Shown: positions 34,284-41,891 of the stretch, one piece after another | Layout: each line of letters opens with the position of its first letter | Position numbering within the stretch: position 1 is the first letter of the stretch | Assembly (NCBI GenBank): GCA_039028895.1 | Contig: JBCCHF010000011.1 | Coordinates: 83,196-147,195, forward strand | DNA: 64,000 nt | DNA from: JAHDCJ01 sp039028895 | GTDB lineage: Bacteria; Bacteroidota; Bacteroidia; Chitinophagales; Saprospiraceae | Direction of reading: 5' to 3' | Made by a program: the position numbers and the translations under genes | The notes under the pieces: model-generated | Seen by the model: the letters and a program-made list of their open reading frames with translations, nothing else | Database searches by the model: none | Told to the model about the DNA's origin: nothing

Positions 34284-35377
34284 TCTTCTTCTGTTTTCCA
34301 AAGGGCACCGAATTCCTCTACCAGGATATTGTCATAATGGTCCGCTTTGTCAAAAAGATATTTGAATAGATTCATACCCGTTTCAAGATTGAGGTAACGG
34401 TCATAAATAATCAGTGAAAGAACTATGTTTTGATTGAAAATACTGAAATTTAATGATTCCAGCTTATTATTCTGCCTTAACAGGTATTCGTAGATGTCTT
34501 TAATATTTTCTTTTGGCAAACTTGCCAGAAACGCATCCCCAATGATGAAACCAGATTTGTCGTGATAAGAAATCCGGATCTTGGCAGACCCTTTTTTAAT
34601 TTCCCAATGGTTGGGACCACGACGTGAGAGCTTCACATTGTACTTGGCTTCCGAAACAATCTCTTCGATCATTTTCGGAATTCCGGATGGCTCATAGTCT
34701 TCCAGATCGGAAGGCAGCGTGATCTTGGCACCACAGTGCGGGCAATAGCCTTCGTCTACATTATTCTGAAAAACAAGATTAGCACAGGAGGTACATCTTG
34801 CTCCGATCTGACCATTCTGTTTGGTGTACTCGTCAATAGTTTCTGAGATATAACGAGCCTGGAGCGCAAATCCAAGATTGTTTGAGTCACGATATATGGA
34901 TGTGTTGATACCCACGACCTCTCCGTCGCCAGCAACTAATGGGCCACCACTATTGCCAGGGTTGATAGCAGCGTCGGTTTGGATGTATTCCAGGTCGTTA
35001 TCACCCATTCTTCTTGCAGAATTGGAAACAATGCCTTGAGTAGTAGTGTACTTCAATCCCATTGGGTGACCGATAGCGATTACACGATCTCCATCTTTGG
35101 CCTTATCATCTGACAACCTGATTTCAGGCAATTCCAGGCCCTCTGGAGTTTTTAGAAAAGCCAGGTCATGACGAGGATCGGTAAATAAGACTTTTGATAA
35201 GGTCATATCTAATGCATTCCCGTCGACTACAACTTCATTACTGCCCCTGACTACATGCTCGTTCGTGACGATAATGTCATGTTCTTTTAAATAAAAACCA
35301 GTACCGGTACTGTAAGGAGTGGCAATCTGAATGACCACATCTTTATATAAATCGATTATTTCTCTAAGGTTTTCCAC
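34280..35377 (-). CDS. Cytoplasmic HtrA-like S1C serine protease with zinc ribbon and C-terminal extension
   Basis: A 365-residue protein without signal peptide or transmembrane segment, unlike DegP/DegS. Residues 1-185 are a trypsin-like S1C domain with catalytic triad His41 (TNEHVV), Asp71 (PRHDLAFL) and Ser143 (PGNSGGPL). No PDZ domain follows. Instead there is a zinc ribbon with Cys195, Cys198, Cys212 and Cys215, then a ~140-residue alpha/beta domain (about 225-365) resembling YbjN/type III chaperone-like folds. The neighbouring gene 13 bp upstream contains a similar-looking region. Activity in the cytoplasm with the C-terminal domain recognising a client is inference. Confidence 0.75.
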   Translation of the reverse strand: MENLREIIDLYKDVVIQIATPYSTGTGFYLKEHDIIVTNEHVVRGSNEVVVDGNALDMTLSKVLFTDPRHDLAFLKTPEGLELPEIRLSDDKAKDGDRVIAIGHPMGLKYTTTQGIVSNSARRMGDNDLEYIQTDAAINPGNSGGPLVAGDGEVVGINTSIYRDSNNLGFALQARYISETIDEYTKQNGQIGARCTSCANLVFQNNVDEGYCPHCGAKITLPSDLEDYEPSGIPKMIEEIVSEAKYNVKLSRRGPNHWEIKKGSAKIRISYHDKSGFIIGDAFLASLPKENIKDIYEYLLRQNNKLESLNFSIFNQNIVLSLIIYDRYLNLETGMNLFKYLFDKADHYDNILVEEFGALWKTEEE

Positions 35378-35390
35378 TTAATTCTTTTTA

Positions 35391-36725
35391 TCAATTGTTT
35401 TTGGCAGGGGAGAGGTCAAGATTTCTGACCATGAGCATAAACGTCTTGGCAAAATCAGCTAGTGAGTCAAAACTCAAGGTATTTACTTTTGGGTCAAATT
35501 TGGGATACTTCCTCAAGTTAGATTTTACAATTGAAGAAATTTCCCGTCTGATACCAGACTTGTCAAACTTCTTCGTTTCAAGGTCATAATACTGATGTGT
35601 AAATCCCAGGGCCTCGAAATAGTCAGATTCAAGAATTTCAATAAGGAGATGGAGTAATTCTCTGTCAGGTTGAGGAATAGCGTAATTGAACAAACAGTAA
35701 CCTGCAATATACCCTGGTATCGAGGTTGCTATCTTTGGATAATTGTTTTCCTTATACCAATCCATATTATTCAACTCACCGTCAATAAAGCTGACAACCC
35801 TGTCGTGGTTGACGGGGTTTGTGATACCGAAAGTGGATGTAACGCGGTACATTTCCTTGTTAAATTCATCCCTTGGTCTTTCGACTAGTTTGTTGAGCTC
35901 TTTGATCAGGGCGTCGTTTTTCTGCTGGGTTGTTTTTTCATCACGTGCAAAATAAGTACGGTGTCCGCGTTCAAGTGTCTCCATCATGAAGCCTTCAGGC
36001 TGGATAAGGTAGTCCAACTTGTAGAAAAGATTCAGGAGCAGATAAGCAATACCCCCTGAAAATCGATTGCCATCCAATTCGTTAGCGCGTGCTACGGTTT
36101 CCTTAATCCATTTTTGGACAAAATCGAACTTGACATTTTTCTCCAAGCCTGGAATCTCCCTGACATGGCCCGTGTCGACAGCGTGGAGCATATCGAATTC
36201 GTCAATCAACAGATCGTCCTGCTTGTCGGCATTATTGGCGACCTCCTTGAGGGCGTAATAAAGTTTCCATGGTGAACCGTCAACAACATAAGTGTCAAAT
36301 TTCATGACAATATCATTGCTGTCATCAAGAGCAAAACGCCCGTATTTGAGGTTGTAGTTTTTTTCCATCAGCCGACGCATAAAACCGACATTGAGGCGAT
36401 CGCATTTTACAACCTTGGTAGAAGCCTGCACTTTTTCATTGGTGCAACTGCCAGACACTTTTTTTGAGCCTTGAAGCAATTCAAAATAAATCTTGCCATC
36501 ATCTTCTTCCCACCACTTAACGTTGTTTTGACTGGGGTCAGAAAGGTAGTTGAAAAATTCTTTGTAGGAATCGAGGTAGTTTTTTTCCTCAAACTTTGAG
36601 ACAGCGGCGTCCCAGGCATCGTATTGGGTATTGGATTTGTACGAATCACTATACCTGCCGAAGGGGATATTGGGCTGATCGTCCTTCTTGGAACCTCCTC
36701 CGAACAGTCTCTCAAACAGACCCAT
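35391..36725 (-). CDS. Protein of unknown function, YbjN-like N-terminal region, protease partner
   Basis: A 444-residue soluble protein. It opens with MGLFERLFGGGSKK, a possibly membrane-binding amphipathic tip. Residues about 45-165 have an alpha/beta pattern like YbjN/chaperone-like domains (YKEFFNYLSD...GKIYFELLQGSK...IVMKFDTYVVDGSPWKLYYAL). The rest (about 190-440) is mostly helical with no recognised motif. It lies 13 bp upstream of the cytoplasmic HtrA-like protease in the same orientation, so a substrate, adaptor or regulator role for that protease is suggested by context only. Confidence 0.6.
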   Translation of the reverse strand: MGLFERLFGGGSKKDDQPNIPFGRYSDSYKSNTQYDAWDAAVSKFEEKNYLDSYKEFFNYLSDPSQNNVKWWEEDDGKIYFELLQGSKKVSGSCTNEKVQASTKVVKCDRLNVGFMRRLMEKNYNLKYGRFALDDSNDIVMKFDTYVVDGSPWKLYYALKEVANNADKQDDLLIDEFDMLHAVDTGHVREIPGLEKNVKFDFVQKWIKETVARANELDGNRFSGGIAYLLLNLFYKLDYLIQPEGFMMETLERGHRTYFARDEKTTQQKNDALIKELNKLVERPRDEFNKEMYRVTSTFGITNPVNHDRVVSFIDGELNNMDWYKENNYPKIATSIPGYIAGYCLFNYAIPQPDRELLHLLIEILESDYFEALGFTHQYYDLETKKFDKSGIRREISSIVKSNLRKYPKFDPKVNTLSFDSLADFAKTFMLMVRNLDLSPAKNN

Positions 36726-36916
36726 AGTTTTATCCTGTTTTTTAGTTTAGCACAATAAATTGTAGAATACGAAATTTATTGTTTCTTAAGGGCATAAATG
36801 TACCATTTTTTCGTTGGCATCAGTCAATTTAATTAAAAAATGCGGCTTCCTGAAACGCCCTTTTTTAGACTCAACCATCAATTTAGAATACGATTTCGCT
36901 ATACTTGCGAAAATGC

Positions 36917-36924
36917 TATATTTG
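36917..36924 (+). promoter_or_regulatory. Putative -7 element upstream of 36929 gene
   Basis: TATATTTG, a perfect TAnnTTTG match, ends only 4 nt before the ATG at 36929. Transcription from it would begin at about 36931, so either the start codon is the ATG at 36995 or the promoter is not used. Confidence 0.4.
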
Positions 36925-36928
36925 TTAA

Positions 36929-37417
36929 ATGGGATTCTTCTCAAAATTTGCAAACTGGTTCAAACAGTTTTTTCAAACCCGAAAAAAAGTCATCATGGAT
37001 ACTTTCCCCCTGGCCAATTTATCGGTTGCCACAACCGATGACCTAAAAACCCTTGTTGTTCGAAGAAAAGGGGCAGACCCCAAAAAATACAGCCTTGAAA
37101 GCGGCATTACCCTCAAAGCACAAAAGCGTTCACTGGAAGTTCACCAGAATAACCCGGTTGCTAATACAAATTTTGATTGCAGTTTTTCTATTCCCAAATC
37201 AGGCCAGATCAGTATCAACGTTCAGGTTGTCATTTCTCCCGAACGCACAGCCATTATTATTACAGATTTTAATGAATCACTCGAAGTCTCGGCTTCTTCA
37301 TCGGTAAATATTAATGTGCAGCATTTGCAACTTACCAGGCGTGGAGATAAATTGGTGGTAAAGGCCGGTACTGTCAGGCAGAGAATCTCTCCGTCTATCT
37401 CAGATACTTCAAGGTAG
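36929..37417 (+). CDS. Protein of unknown function
   Basis: A 162-residue soluble protein if started at 36929, 140 residues if started at 36995. The longer form opens with the amphipathic aromatic/basic helix GFFSKFANWFKQFFQTRKK, reminiscent of the MGLFERLF start of the divergently placed neighbour, which supports the longer form. The -7 box at 36917-36924 argues for the shorter one. The remainder is beta-rich (FDCSFSIPKSGQISINVQVV and IIITDFNESLEVSASSSVNINV). No family recognised. It is convergent with the 508-residue gene (8-bp gap). Confidence 0.55.
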   Translation: MGFFSKFANWFKQFFQTRKKVIMDTFPLANLSVATTDDLKTLVVRRKGADPKKYSLESGITLKAQKRSLEVHQNNPVANTNFDCSFSIPKSGQISINVQVVISPERTAIIITDFNESLEVSASSSVNINVQHLQLTRRGDKLVVKAGTVRQRISPSISDTSR

Positions 37418-37425
37418 GTAGATGA

Positions 37426-38952
37426 CTAAACCTCTGTTTCGACTTCAGCTGAAAATCTTTTCCGGTAAACGGCAGTTACGGACCGTTTGGAAGCTTTAGC
37501 GGCTACCCAAAGGTCAAATACCGAAAAGGTAAAGACATTCTGTTGTTTTCCGCTCATCTTCATCCTGGTGATGTCTTCCTGGAATTCTAGAAATAGTTGT
37601 GCCAGGTCAGAATGAGCAGTATTTATCAGTTTCCTGAAAAATCTAAGCGCCGAGGTTTCTATTTCATGTTGCGTTGGTAATCCCTTGATATACCTGGCAG
37701 TTGACCTGATAAGGTTTTCCAGCAATTCGGTATGTCCTAACTCAAAATGCAGCAACAAATTGATCAGGCGACTAAATCGCTGAATATCCATCCGGGTGTT
37801 GGACTTGGGGAATTGAATGATCTTATTGCCCCAGGTCAGGGCACTGTCGAAATCTTCCATCAGGAAGAACAGGATGGTGATATTTCCATGAATGGTCAAA
37901 AGGCTTGAAGTCCCAATTGAGTCATGGTGTTTTTCCATGCCAGCTTCGATTTGCGGAACAAGTGCTTTCCCTTTTTCGAATTCTCCTTTAGCCGTATGGT
38001 AACTTAGTTGTGCCTGGTAAATATGCTTGAAAGCCGTCCCTTCGTCGTGATGGTTTTTGGGCGGGATTTGTTTTAGCTCTTCAAGTGTGGAAGGCACCAT
38101 ATCCAGTTGCCGTGTAGTCAAACAGCTACTGAGGAAATTAGAAAGCATGTTACGATAGATGTAAATGTTTTCTAATCTGATCTTTTTGTTGCCCTGCCAT
38201 AGATTCAGGATCTTTTGATTATACTGGTAGGCTTCATGTGGAGAAGCGTTCAACAAGGCATTCATGGCTTTTATTGACCAAAGCCGATGCTGATCGCGAA
38301 AGGTTTTTGCTTTGTCTTCATCAATGATCAGCGGATGATCCATGATTTCCTGCAACCGTTCTATACTTTCATCGTTGCGCAGATGATTGGATCGGAGGGT
38401 TTGGAAAAAAAGATTATCGTAGAGGTCGAGATAATTACACTGCACGTTCAGCGCTTCAAGAATGTTGCTAGTCTCCAGGATTAAGGTATTCATTTGGGAT
38501 TCGCCTTTCCGTGGTTTCAGATTTTTGAGCAACTCCCTTTCTACAAACAGGACTTCCAGTAGCGCAGTGTAATTTTCGTATTCGTAACCGAGTTTTTTAG
38601 CTTTTTTTAGCGACTGGGCACATTGGTCGTAGAGACTTCTTTCCTTTAGGAATGCGGCATCAGCCAACAACTCTCTGATTCGTACACCGCTTGATTTGTC
38701 TTTTCGGTAAGCACGCATACTGGTCAGAATATTGCGATAGAGATAGGCTTTTTCCTTTTGAAGGTTATTGAGGAGTTTTTCGCCTTTGAACTTCTTTTTC
38801 AGAATATTTTCGTCGTAGGTGGCCATCTGGTTAATGGCATCAAATAGCCGCAGATAATTGCTGCCAGAGGCTGAAGACTTGGCATAGTTCACCTTAAAGT
38901 ACCGTTTTTCGGTCTTGGATAAGGATTGTATTAATTGAAATAGGTCGTCCAT
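37426..38952 (-). CDS. Helical ~500-residue protein of unknown function (paralogue A)
   Basis: A 508-residue soluble, almost entirely helical protein. It opens with DLFQLIQSLSKTEKRYFKV and continues with SNYLRLFDAI and LKKKFKGEKLLNNLQKEKAYLYRNIL, all shared in order with the divergent gene at 39658. The middle (about 110-430) has TPR-like helix pairs (ALTWGNKIIQFPKS, AFKHIYQAQLSYHTAKGEFEKGKALV). No DNA-binding or enzymatic motif is recognised. The conserved opening block is a type I associate with Saprospiria/Chitinophagia genomes, where its role is unknown. A TPR-regulator-like role is conceivable but unproven. Confidence 0.65.
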   Translation of the reverse strand: MDDLFQLIQSLSKTEKRYFKVNYAKSSASGSNYLRLFDAINQMATYDENILKKKFKGEKLLNNLQKEKAYLYRNILTSMRAYRKDKSSGVRIRELLADAAFLKERSLYDQCAQSLKKAKKLGYEYENYTALLEVLFVERELLKNLKPRKGESQMNTLILETSNILEALNVQCNYLDLYDNLFFQTLRSNHLRNDESIERLQEIMDHPLIIDEDKAKTFRDQHRLWSIKAMNALLNASPHEAYQYNQKILNLWQGNKKIRLENIYIYRNMLSNFLSSCLTTRQLDMVPSTLEELKQIPPKNHHDEGTAFKHIYQAQLSYHTAKGEFEKGKALVPQIEAGMEKHHDSIGTSSLLTIHGNITILFFLMEDFDSALTWGNKIIQFPKSNTRMDIQRFSRLINLLLHFELGHTELLENLIRSTARYIKGLPTQHEIETSALRFFRKLINTAHSDLAQLFLEFQEDITRMKMSGKQQNVFTFSVFDLWVAAKASKRSVTAVYRKRFSAEVETEV

Positions 38953-39657
38953 GCCTAGTCAGCTATTTGGGGGTGTAATTTGATCGGCAATAACAAGTTA
39001 ACAAATAGAATGTAAAAATTGTGCCGAATATGAAGCACTAAAAAAATAACTTGGAAATTGAATAAAGGACCAATGTTAAATTATTGATTTTCAAATGATA
39101 AAGAAGTTAACTGGTCAAGAAAGTCTACTTTTAAAAGTTAGATTTTCGTTCGTTTTGTGGTTTGTTACCCGATCAAATATGTCGGATACTTGTGTCAACA
39201 AATGTTCATTGACACTGCTGGTTGATAAAAAAATAGTTGAACAAACTTTAAGATAATATACCGACGATTTATCGATTTGCTAAACTAAATCTCTTAAATG
39301 TCCGGTATATACCGACCAAAGCGTGTTTGATTTTCAAACGACTTTGCGTCACGTATACTTCTTTTGAGGGGAAAATATGCTGAGAAATGCAGCTTAGGAT
39401 TCCCAAATTTGTACATAATCTGTCTTCATAAAAGTGTTTCAAATTAGTTCTATTAAGTAAGTTTTGGTTTATAAGTAGTTGTTTTTTAAGCTTTTGCTTA
39501 TTATTTATTCTTTGGTTTCATATTAGTCCTTGCTGCTTACAGTCTTATTTTTCCTTCATAGAAGTATCCTTTTTTACAAAAAGTTGGTTTTAAACATAAG
39601 GGGTTTGACAATAATTTTGAGCTCAGGAAACATTTAACACCCTTAAGCTCAAGCAAA
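38953..39657. promoter_or_regulatory. 705-bp divergent spacer rich in palindromes
   Basis: Very AT-rich region between two divergent paralogues, without a convincing ORF. It holds a perfect 12-bp palindrome CGGTATATACCG (39303-39314), a second half-site TATACCGAC (39258-39266) and a related GTCGGATA (39181-39188). A 7-bp inverted repeat GTGTCAA/TTGACAC lies at 39192-39215, a GTTTGA-TTT-TCAAAC hairpin near 39330, and a -7-like TAATTTTG at 39613-39620, 38 bp before the ATG of the plus-strand gene. The clustered half-sites suggest operators for a regulator binding ATACCGAC. Confidence 0.5.
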
Positions 39658-41193
39658 ATGACCCCCTCAAATGATTTATTCGTGCTGATTCAGACGATGA
39701 GCAAAGCTGAGAAACGCTATTTCAAGCTTTTCGCATCGCAGCATACACGCAATGGTAGCAACAATTACATTAAGTTGTTTGATGCCATTGACAAGCAGCC
39801 TGAATATAACGAGGTAAAGCTTCGCAGGAAGTTTTCAAAGGAAAGCTTCGGTAAGAAACTAGCTGCTACTAAGTATTTGCTTTATGAGCTTATCTTGAAA
39901 AGCCTAAAGAATTTCCATAGTGGAAAAACCATAGACTCTCGACTCAACAGCCTGCTTGAAGAAGTGGATGTGCTTTTTAACAAAACACTCTACAAACAAA
40001 GCAGGAAGGTCCTTTGCAAAGCCAAACGGATAGCCAGGGAATCTGAAAAAACCTTTTATCTGCATAGAATTTCCCAGTGGGAAAAGACATTATGTGGTTA
40101 TCTCTTTACCCCAGAGTGTAAAGGAAAAGCAGAAACCTGGCTAAGCGAATCCGAGGCTGTGACCTTAAAATTGCAAAATGAAGCCCAATACCTCGAGCTA
40201 GCAGGCAAAATGAGGATGTTTTACGAGATCTGCCTTCGCAAAGGCGGTATTTGCAACCAAAAAGCAGCCCTGAAAATCATAAAACATCCCCTGCTACTGG
40301 AGGTAGAAAGCGCCATGACTTTCGTGTCAAAGTTGTGCTTTCATGAGATTCATAGCATTTATGCCAGAGTTAATCATAACTATCATAAAGCACAAAGGTC
40401 GCTTTTGAAGATTGCTGAACTCTGGGAACAAAATCCCGGCATGGTTAAAGTCTATGCCGAATGGTACAAACGCACAACAGGTGACCTCGTGCTATGTGCC
40501 TTAAACACTGGAAAGTTTTCAAATTATTTCTCTCTTATCGGGAAGTTGAGGACGTTGCCAGTCAAATGTGAGCAAGAAACGCTAAAGCGCGAATTATGGG
40601 TGACCATGCTCGAATTCGGATACTACCTTCACCTTGGCGATCTAAAACAATGTGAAGTGCTGGAAAAACAGATTCGACAAGTTCATTTCCGCCATAAAGA
40701 TAAACTATCATCTGTTTGGTTGATCTGGCTGTACTTTCAGCTAACTGTCTACTATTTCATGATAGCGGACTACGACAAGGCAATCGATGGGATGAACAGG
40801 GTGCAAGACTATGAAAAGACCGGACTTTTGCCATATGTTCAAGTGTTTTGCAAGCTTTTACGCATACCGGTTCATTATGAATTGAAAAATTTTCACTTTC
40901 TCGAATACCAATTGCGGTCAACTCAACGTTATCTCAACAGAAGGGAGCGCAATGGTACTGTAGAAAAAACATTTTTAAAGTTTATGAAAAAAAGTTTAGG
41001 TACAGTTGGCACTAAAAACCTTCAGGAATTGTTTACAGAATTAGGACAGTCTCTGAAAGATGTCGAAAGCGGCAGTTTCTCTTACTTGCCCCTGGGCGAC
41101 AAGGCCATAAAAACCTGGGTAAATCGTAAAGCAGATAAAGATATTTTAGAGACCAGTAATTTCGATCAAGTAGCAGAGATACTTGAGTTTTGA
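39658..41193 (+). CDS. Helical ~510-residue protein of unknown function (paralogue B)
   Basis: A 511-residue soluble helical protein paralogous to the divergent 37426-38952 gene: DLFVLIQTMSKAEKRYFKLF, SNNYIKLFDAIDKQ, VKLRRKFSKESFGKKLAATKYLLYELIL. Paralogue B is richer in cysteine (about 10) than paralogue A. Helix-pair repeats run through about residues 110-440 (KQSRKVLCKAKRIARESE, YYFMIADYDKAIDGMNRV). No catalytic or DNA-binding motif seen. An intrinsic terminator follows ~100 nt downstream. Function unknown. Confidence 0.65.
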   Translation: MTPSNDLFVLIQTMSKAEKRYFKLFASQHTRNGSNNYIKLFDAIDKQPEYNEVKLRRKFSKESFGKKLAATKYLLYELILKSLKNFHSGKTIDSRLNSLLEEVDVLFNKTLYKQSRKVLCKAKRIARESEKTFYLHRISQWEKTLCGYLFTPECKGKAETWLSESEAVTLKLQNEAQYLELAGKMRMFYEICLRKGGICNQKAALKIIKHPLLLEVESAMTFVSKLCFHEIHSIYARVNHNYHKAQRSLLKIAELWEQNPGMVKVYAEWYKRTTGDLVLCALNTGKFSNYFSLIGKLRTLPVKCEQETLKRELWVTMLEFGYYLHLGDLKQCEVLEKQIRQVHFRHKDKLSSVWLIWLYFQLTVYYFMIADYDKAIDGMNRVQDYEKTGLLPYVQVFCKLLRIPVHYELKNFHFLEYQLRSTQRYLNRRERNGTVEKTFLKFMKKSLGTVGTKNLQELFTELGQSLKDVESGSFSYLPLGDKAIKTWVNRKADKDILETSNFDQVAEILEF

Positions 41194-41291
41194 TAGCATA
41201 ACAAGAGTTTGCATAAGCAAACCTTAAAGATAAAAGGGAAACCAAAGGGGCTTGAAACCTCCCTGAAGTTTACCCAAAGATGGAGGATTGG

Positions 41292-41365
41292 CCTGTAAGG
41301 TGGATCCCTGGAAGATTGGATCGTTTATAACGAGACTTTCAGGACCACCTCTCAGGTTTTTTTTT
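41292..41365 (+). terminator. Long stem-loop with T-tract (terminator-like)
   Basis: CCTGTAAGGTGG (41292-41303) pairs with CCACCTCTCAGG (41345-41356), 10 of 12 positions, around a loop that contains a small inner hairpin (ATCC/GGAT). Nine T residues follow. It lies 99 nt after the stop of paralogue B. Confidence 0.7.
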
Positions 41366-41447
41366 GTCTGGGCTAAAGCAACATTTAGGAAACTCCTGAT
41401 GTTTTTAGTTTAACACTTACTAATAGCACCCCCAAAGAAGACAGAAT

Positions 41448-41528
41448 ATGTTTTTACTTAAATTAGTCATCATTTGGCTCATTTTTATCCTGATCGTATA
41501 TGCAGGAAAAGAAATGATTTCTCAATAA
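41448..41528 (+). CDS. Possible 26-residue membrane peptide
   Basis: A short ORF encodes MFLLKLVIIWLIFILIVYAG followed by KEMISQ: a single hydrophobic helix with a Lys near the N-terminus and a short charged tail, the usual shape of bacterial small membrane proteins (and of some type I toxins). The stop codon overlaps a perfect 9-bp hairpin AAATCTATA-TTTTT-TATAGATTT (41527-41549). No clear ribosome-binding site or -7 box was found upstream, and the region is AT-rich, where such ORFs arise by chance, so the call is weak. Confidence 0.3.
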   Translation: MFLLKLVIIWLIFILIVYAGKEMISQ

Positions 41529-41549
41529 ATCTATATTTTTTATAGATTT
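41527..41549 (+). terminator. Perfect 9-bp hairpin after the small ORF
   Basis: AAATCTATA - TTTTT - TATAGATTT. The stem is AU-rich and the 3' T-run is short, so termination would be weak. Confidence 0.35.
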
Positions 41550-41626
41550 TGCCTATGAGCCATTCCCGGCTTACTCATCCAAAGTAGGGACTTACACTCC
41601 TATTTGAGGCAGTTACTCATTTTGAC

Positions 41627-41656
41627 TTGTCAGAAAATGTAAAAAGCTTAGTTTTG
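41627..41656 (+). promoter_or_regulatory. Bacteroidota-type promoter for candidate ncRNA
   Basis: TTG (41627-41629), 19-nt spacer, then TAGTTTTG (41649-41656), a perfect TAnnTTTG -7 element. The predicted start is about 41662-41664, exactly where a 9-bp hairpin begins. Confidence 0.55.
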
Positions 41657-41662
41657 ATTTGA

Positions 41663-41876
41663 CAAAAGAGCTCTGCTCTTTTGGTTTATTCATGTTTTTG
41701 GGTCTACAGAATGACTAATGTTGTTCTGGCCAACACAAGCTCAAGAGCTGTCTTAGTGCATATAGGCTAACTTATACCATTTTTTCCTATGTTTTTTGGG
41801 TTCATAGGAAAAGCTACTGGGAGCCCTAAAAATAAATGCACTCACCGCCGTATGAACGCATTCGGCGGTTTTTTTG
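41663..41876 (+). ncRNA. Candidate structured non-coding RNA (~214 nt), unclassified
   Basis: No ORF is evident on this strand, but successive stems are. CAAAAGAGC-TCT-GCTCTTTTG (41663-41683) forms a 9-bp triloop hairpin at the predicted 5' end. AGCT-CAAG-AGCT lies at 41738-41749. A rod is built from AGTGCAT (41755-41761) with ATGCACT (41836-41842) and TAGGCT (41763-41768) with AGCCCTA (bulged). Inside it is a perfect 10-bp hairpin TTTTCCTATG/CATAGGAAAA (41782-41812). The end is an intrinsic terminator (41844-41876). A promoter sits just upstream. I do not recognise 4.5S, tmRNA, RNase P or 6S features. Confidence 0.55.
41844..41876 (+). terminator. Strong intrinsic terminator ending the candidate ncRNA
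   Basis: ACCGCCG - 12-nt loop - CGGCGGT followed by seven Ts. The T-tract is on the plus strand only, so it ends a plus-strand transcript although no plus-strand gene lies nearby; the adjacent gene is on the minus strand. Confidence 0.85.
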
Positions 41877-41891
41877 TGTCTCTTAGTGATA

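Noticed and set aside
41663..41876. Assignment of the first ncRNA to SRP 4.5S, 6S, tmRNA or RNase P RNA
   Set aside because: No SRP GGAA tetraloop region, no tmRNA peptide or tRNA-like ends, no RNase P core; 6S would need the 5' and 3' ends to pair around a central bubble, but the 5' end forms its own hairpin.
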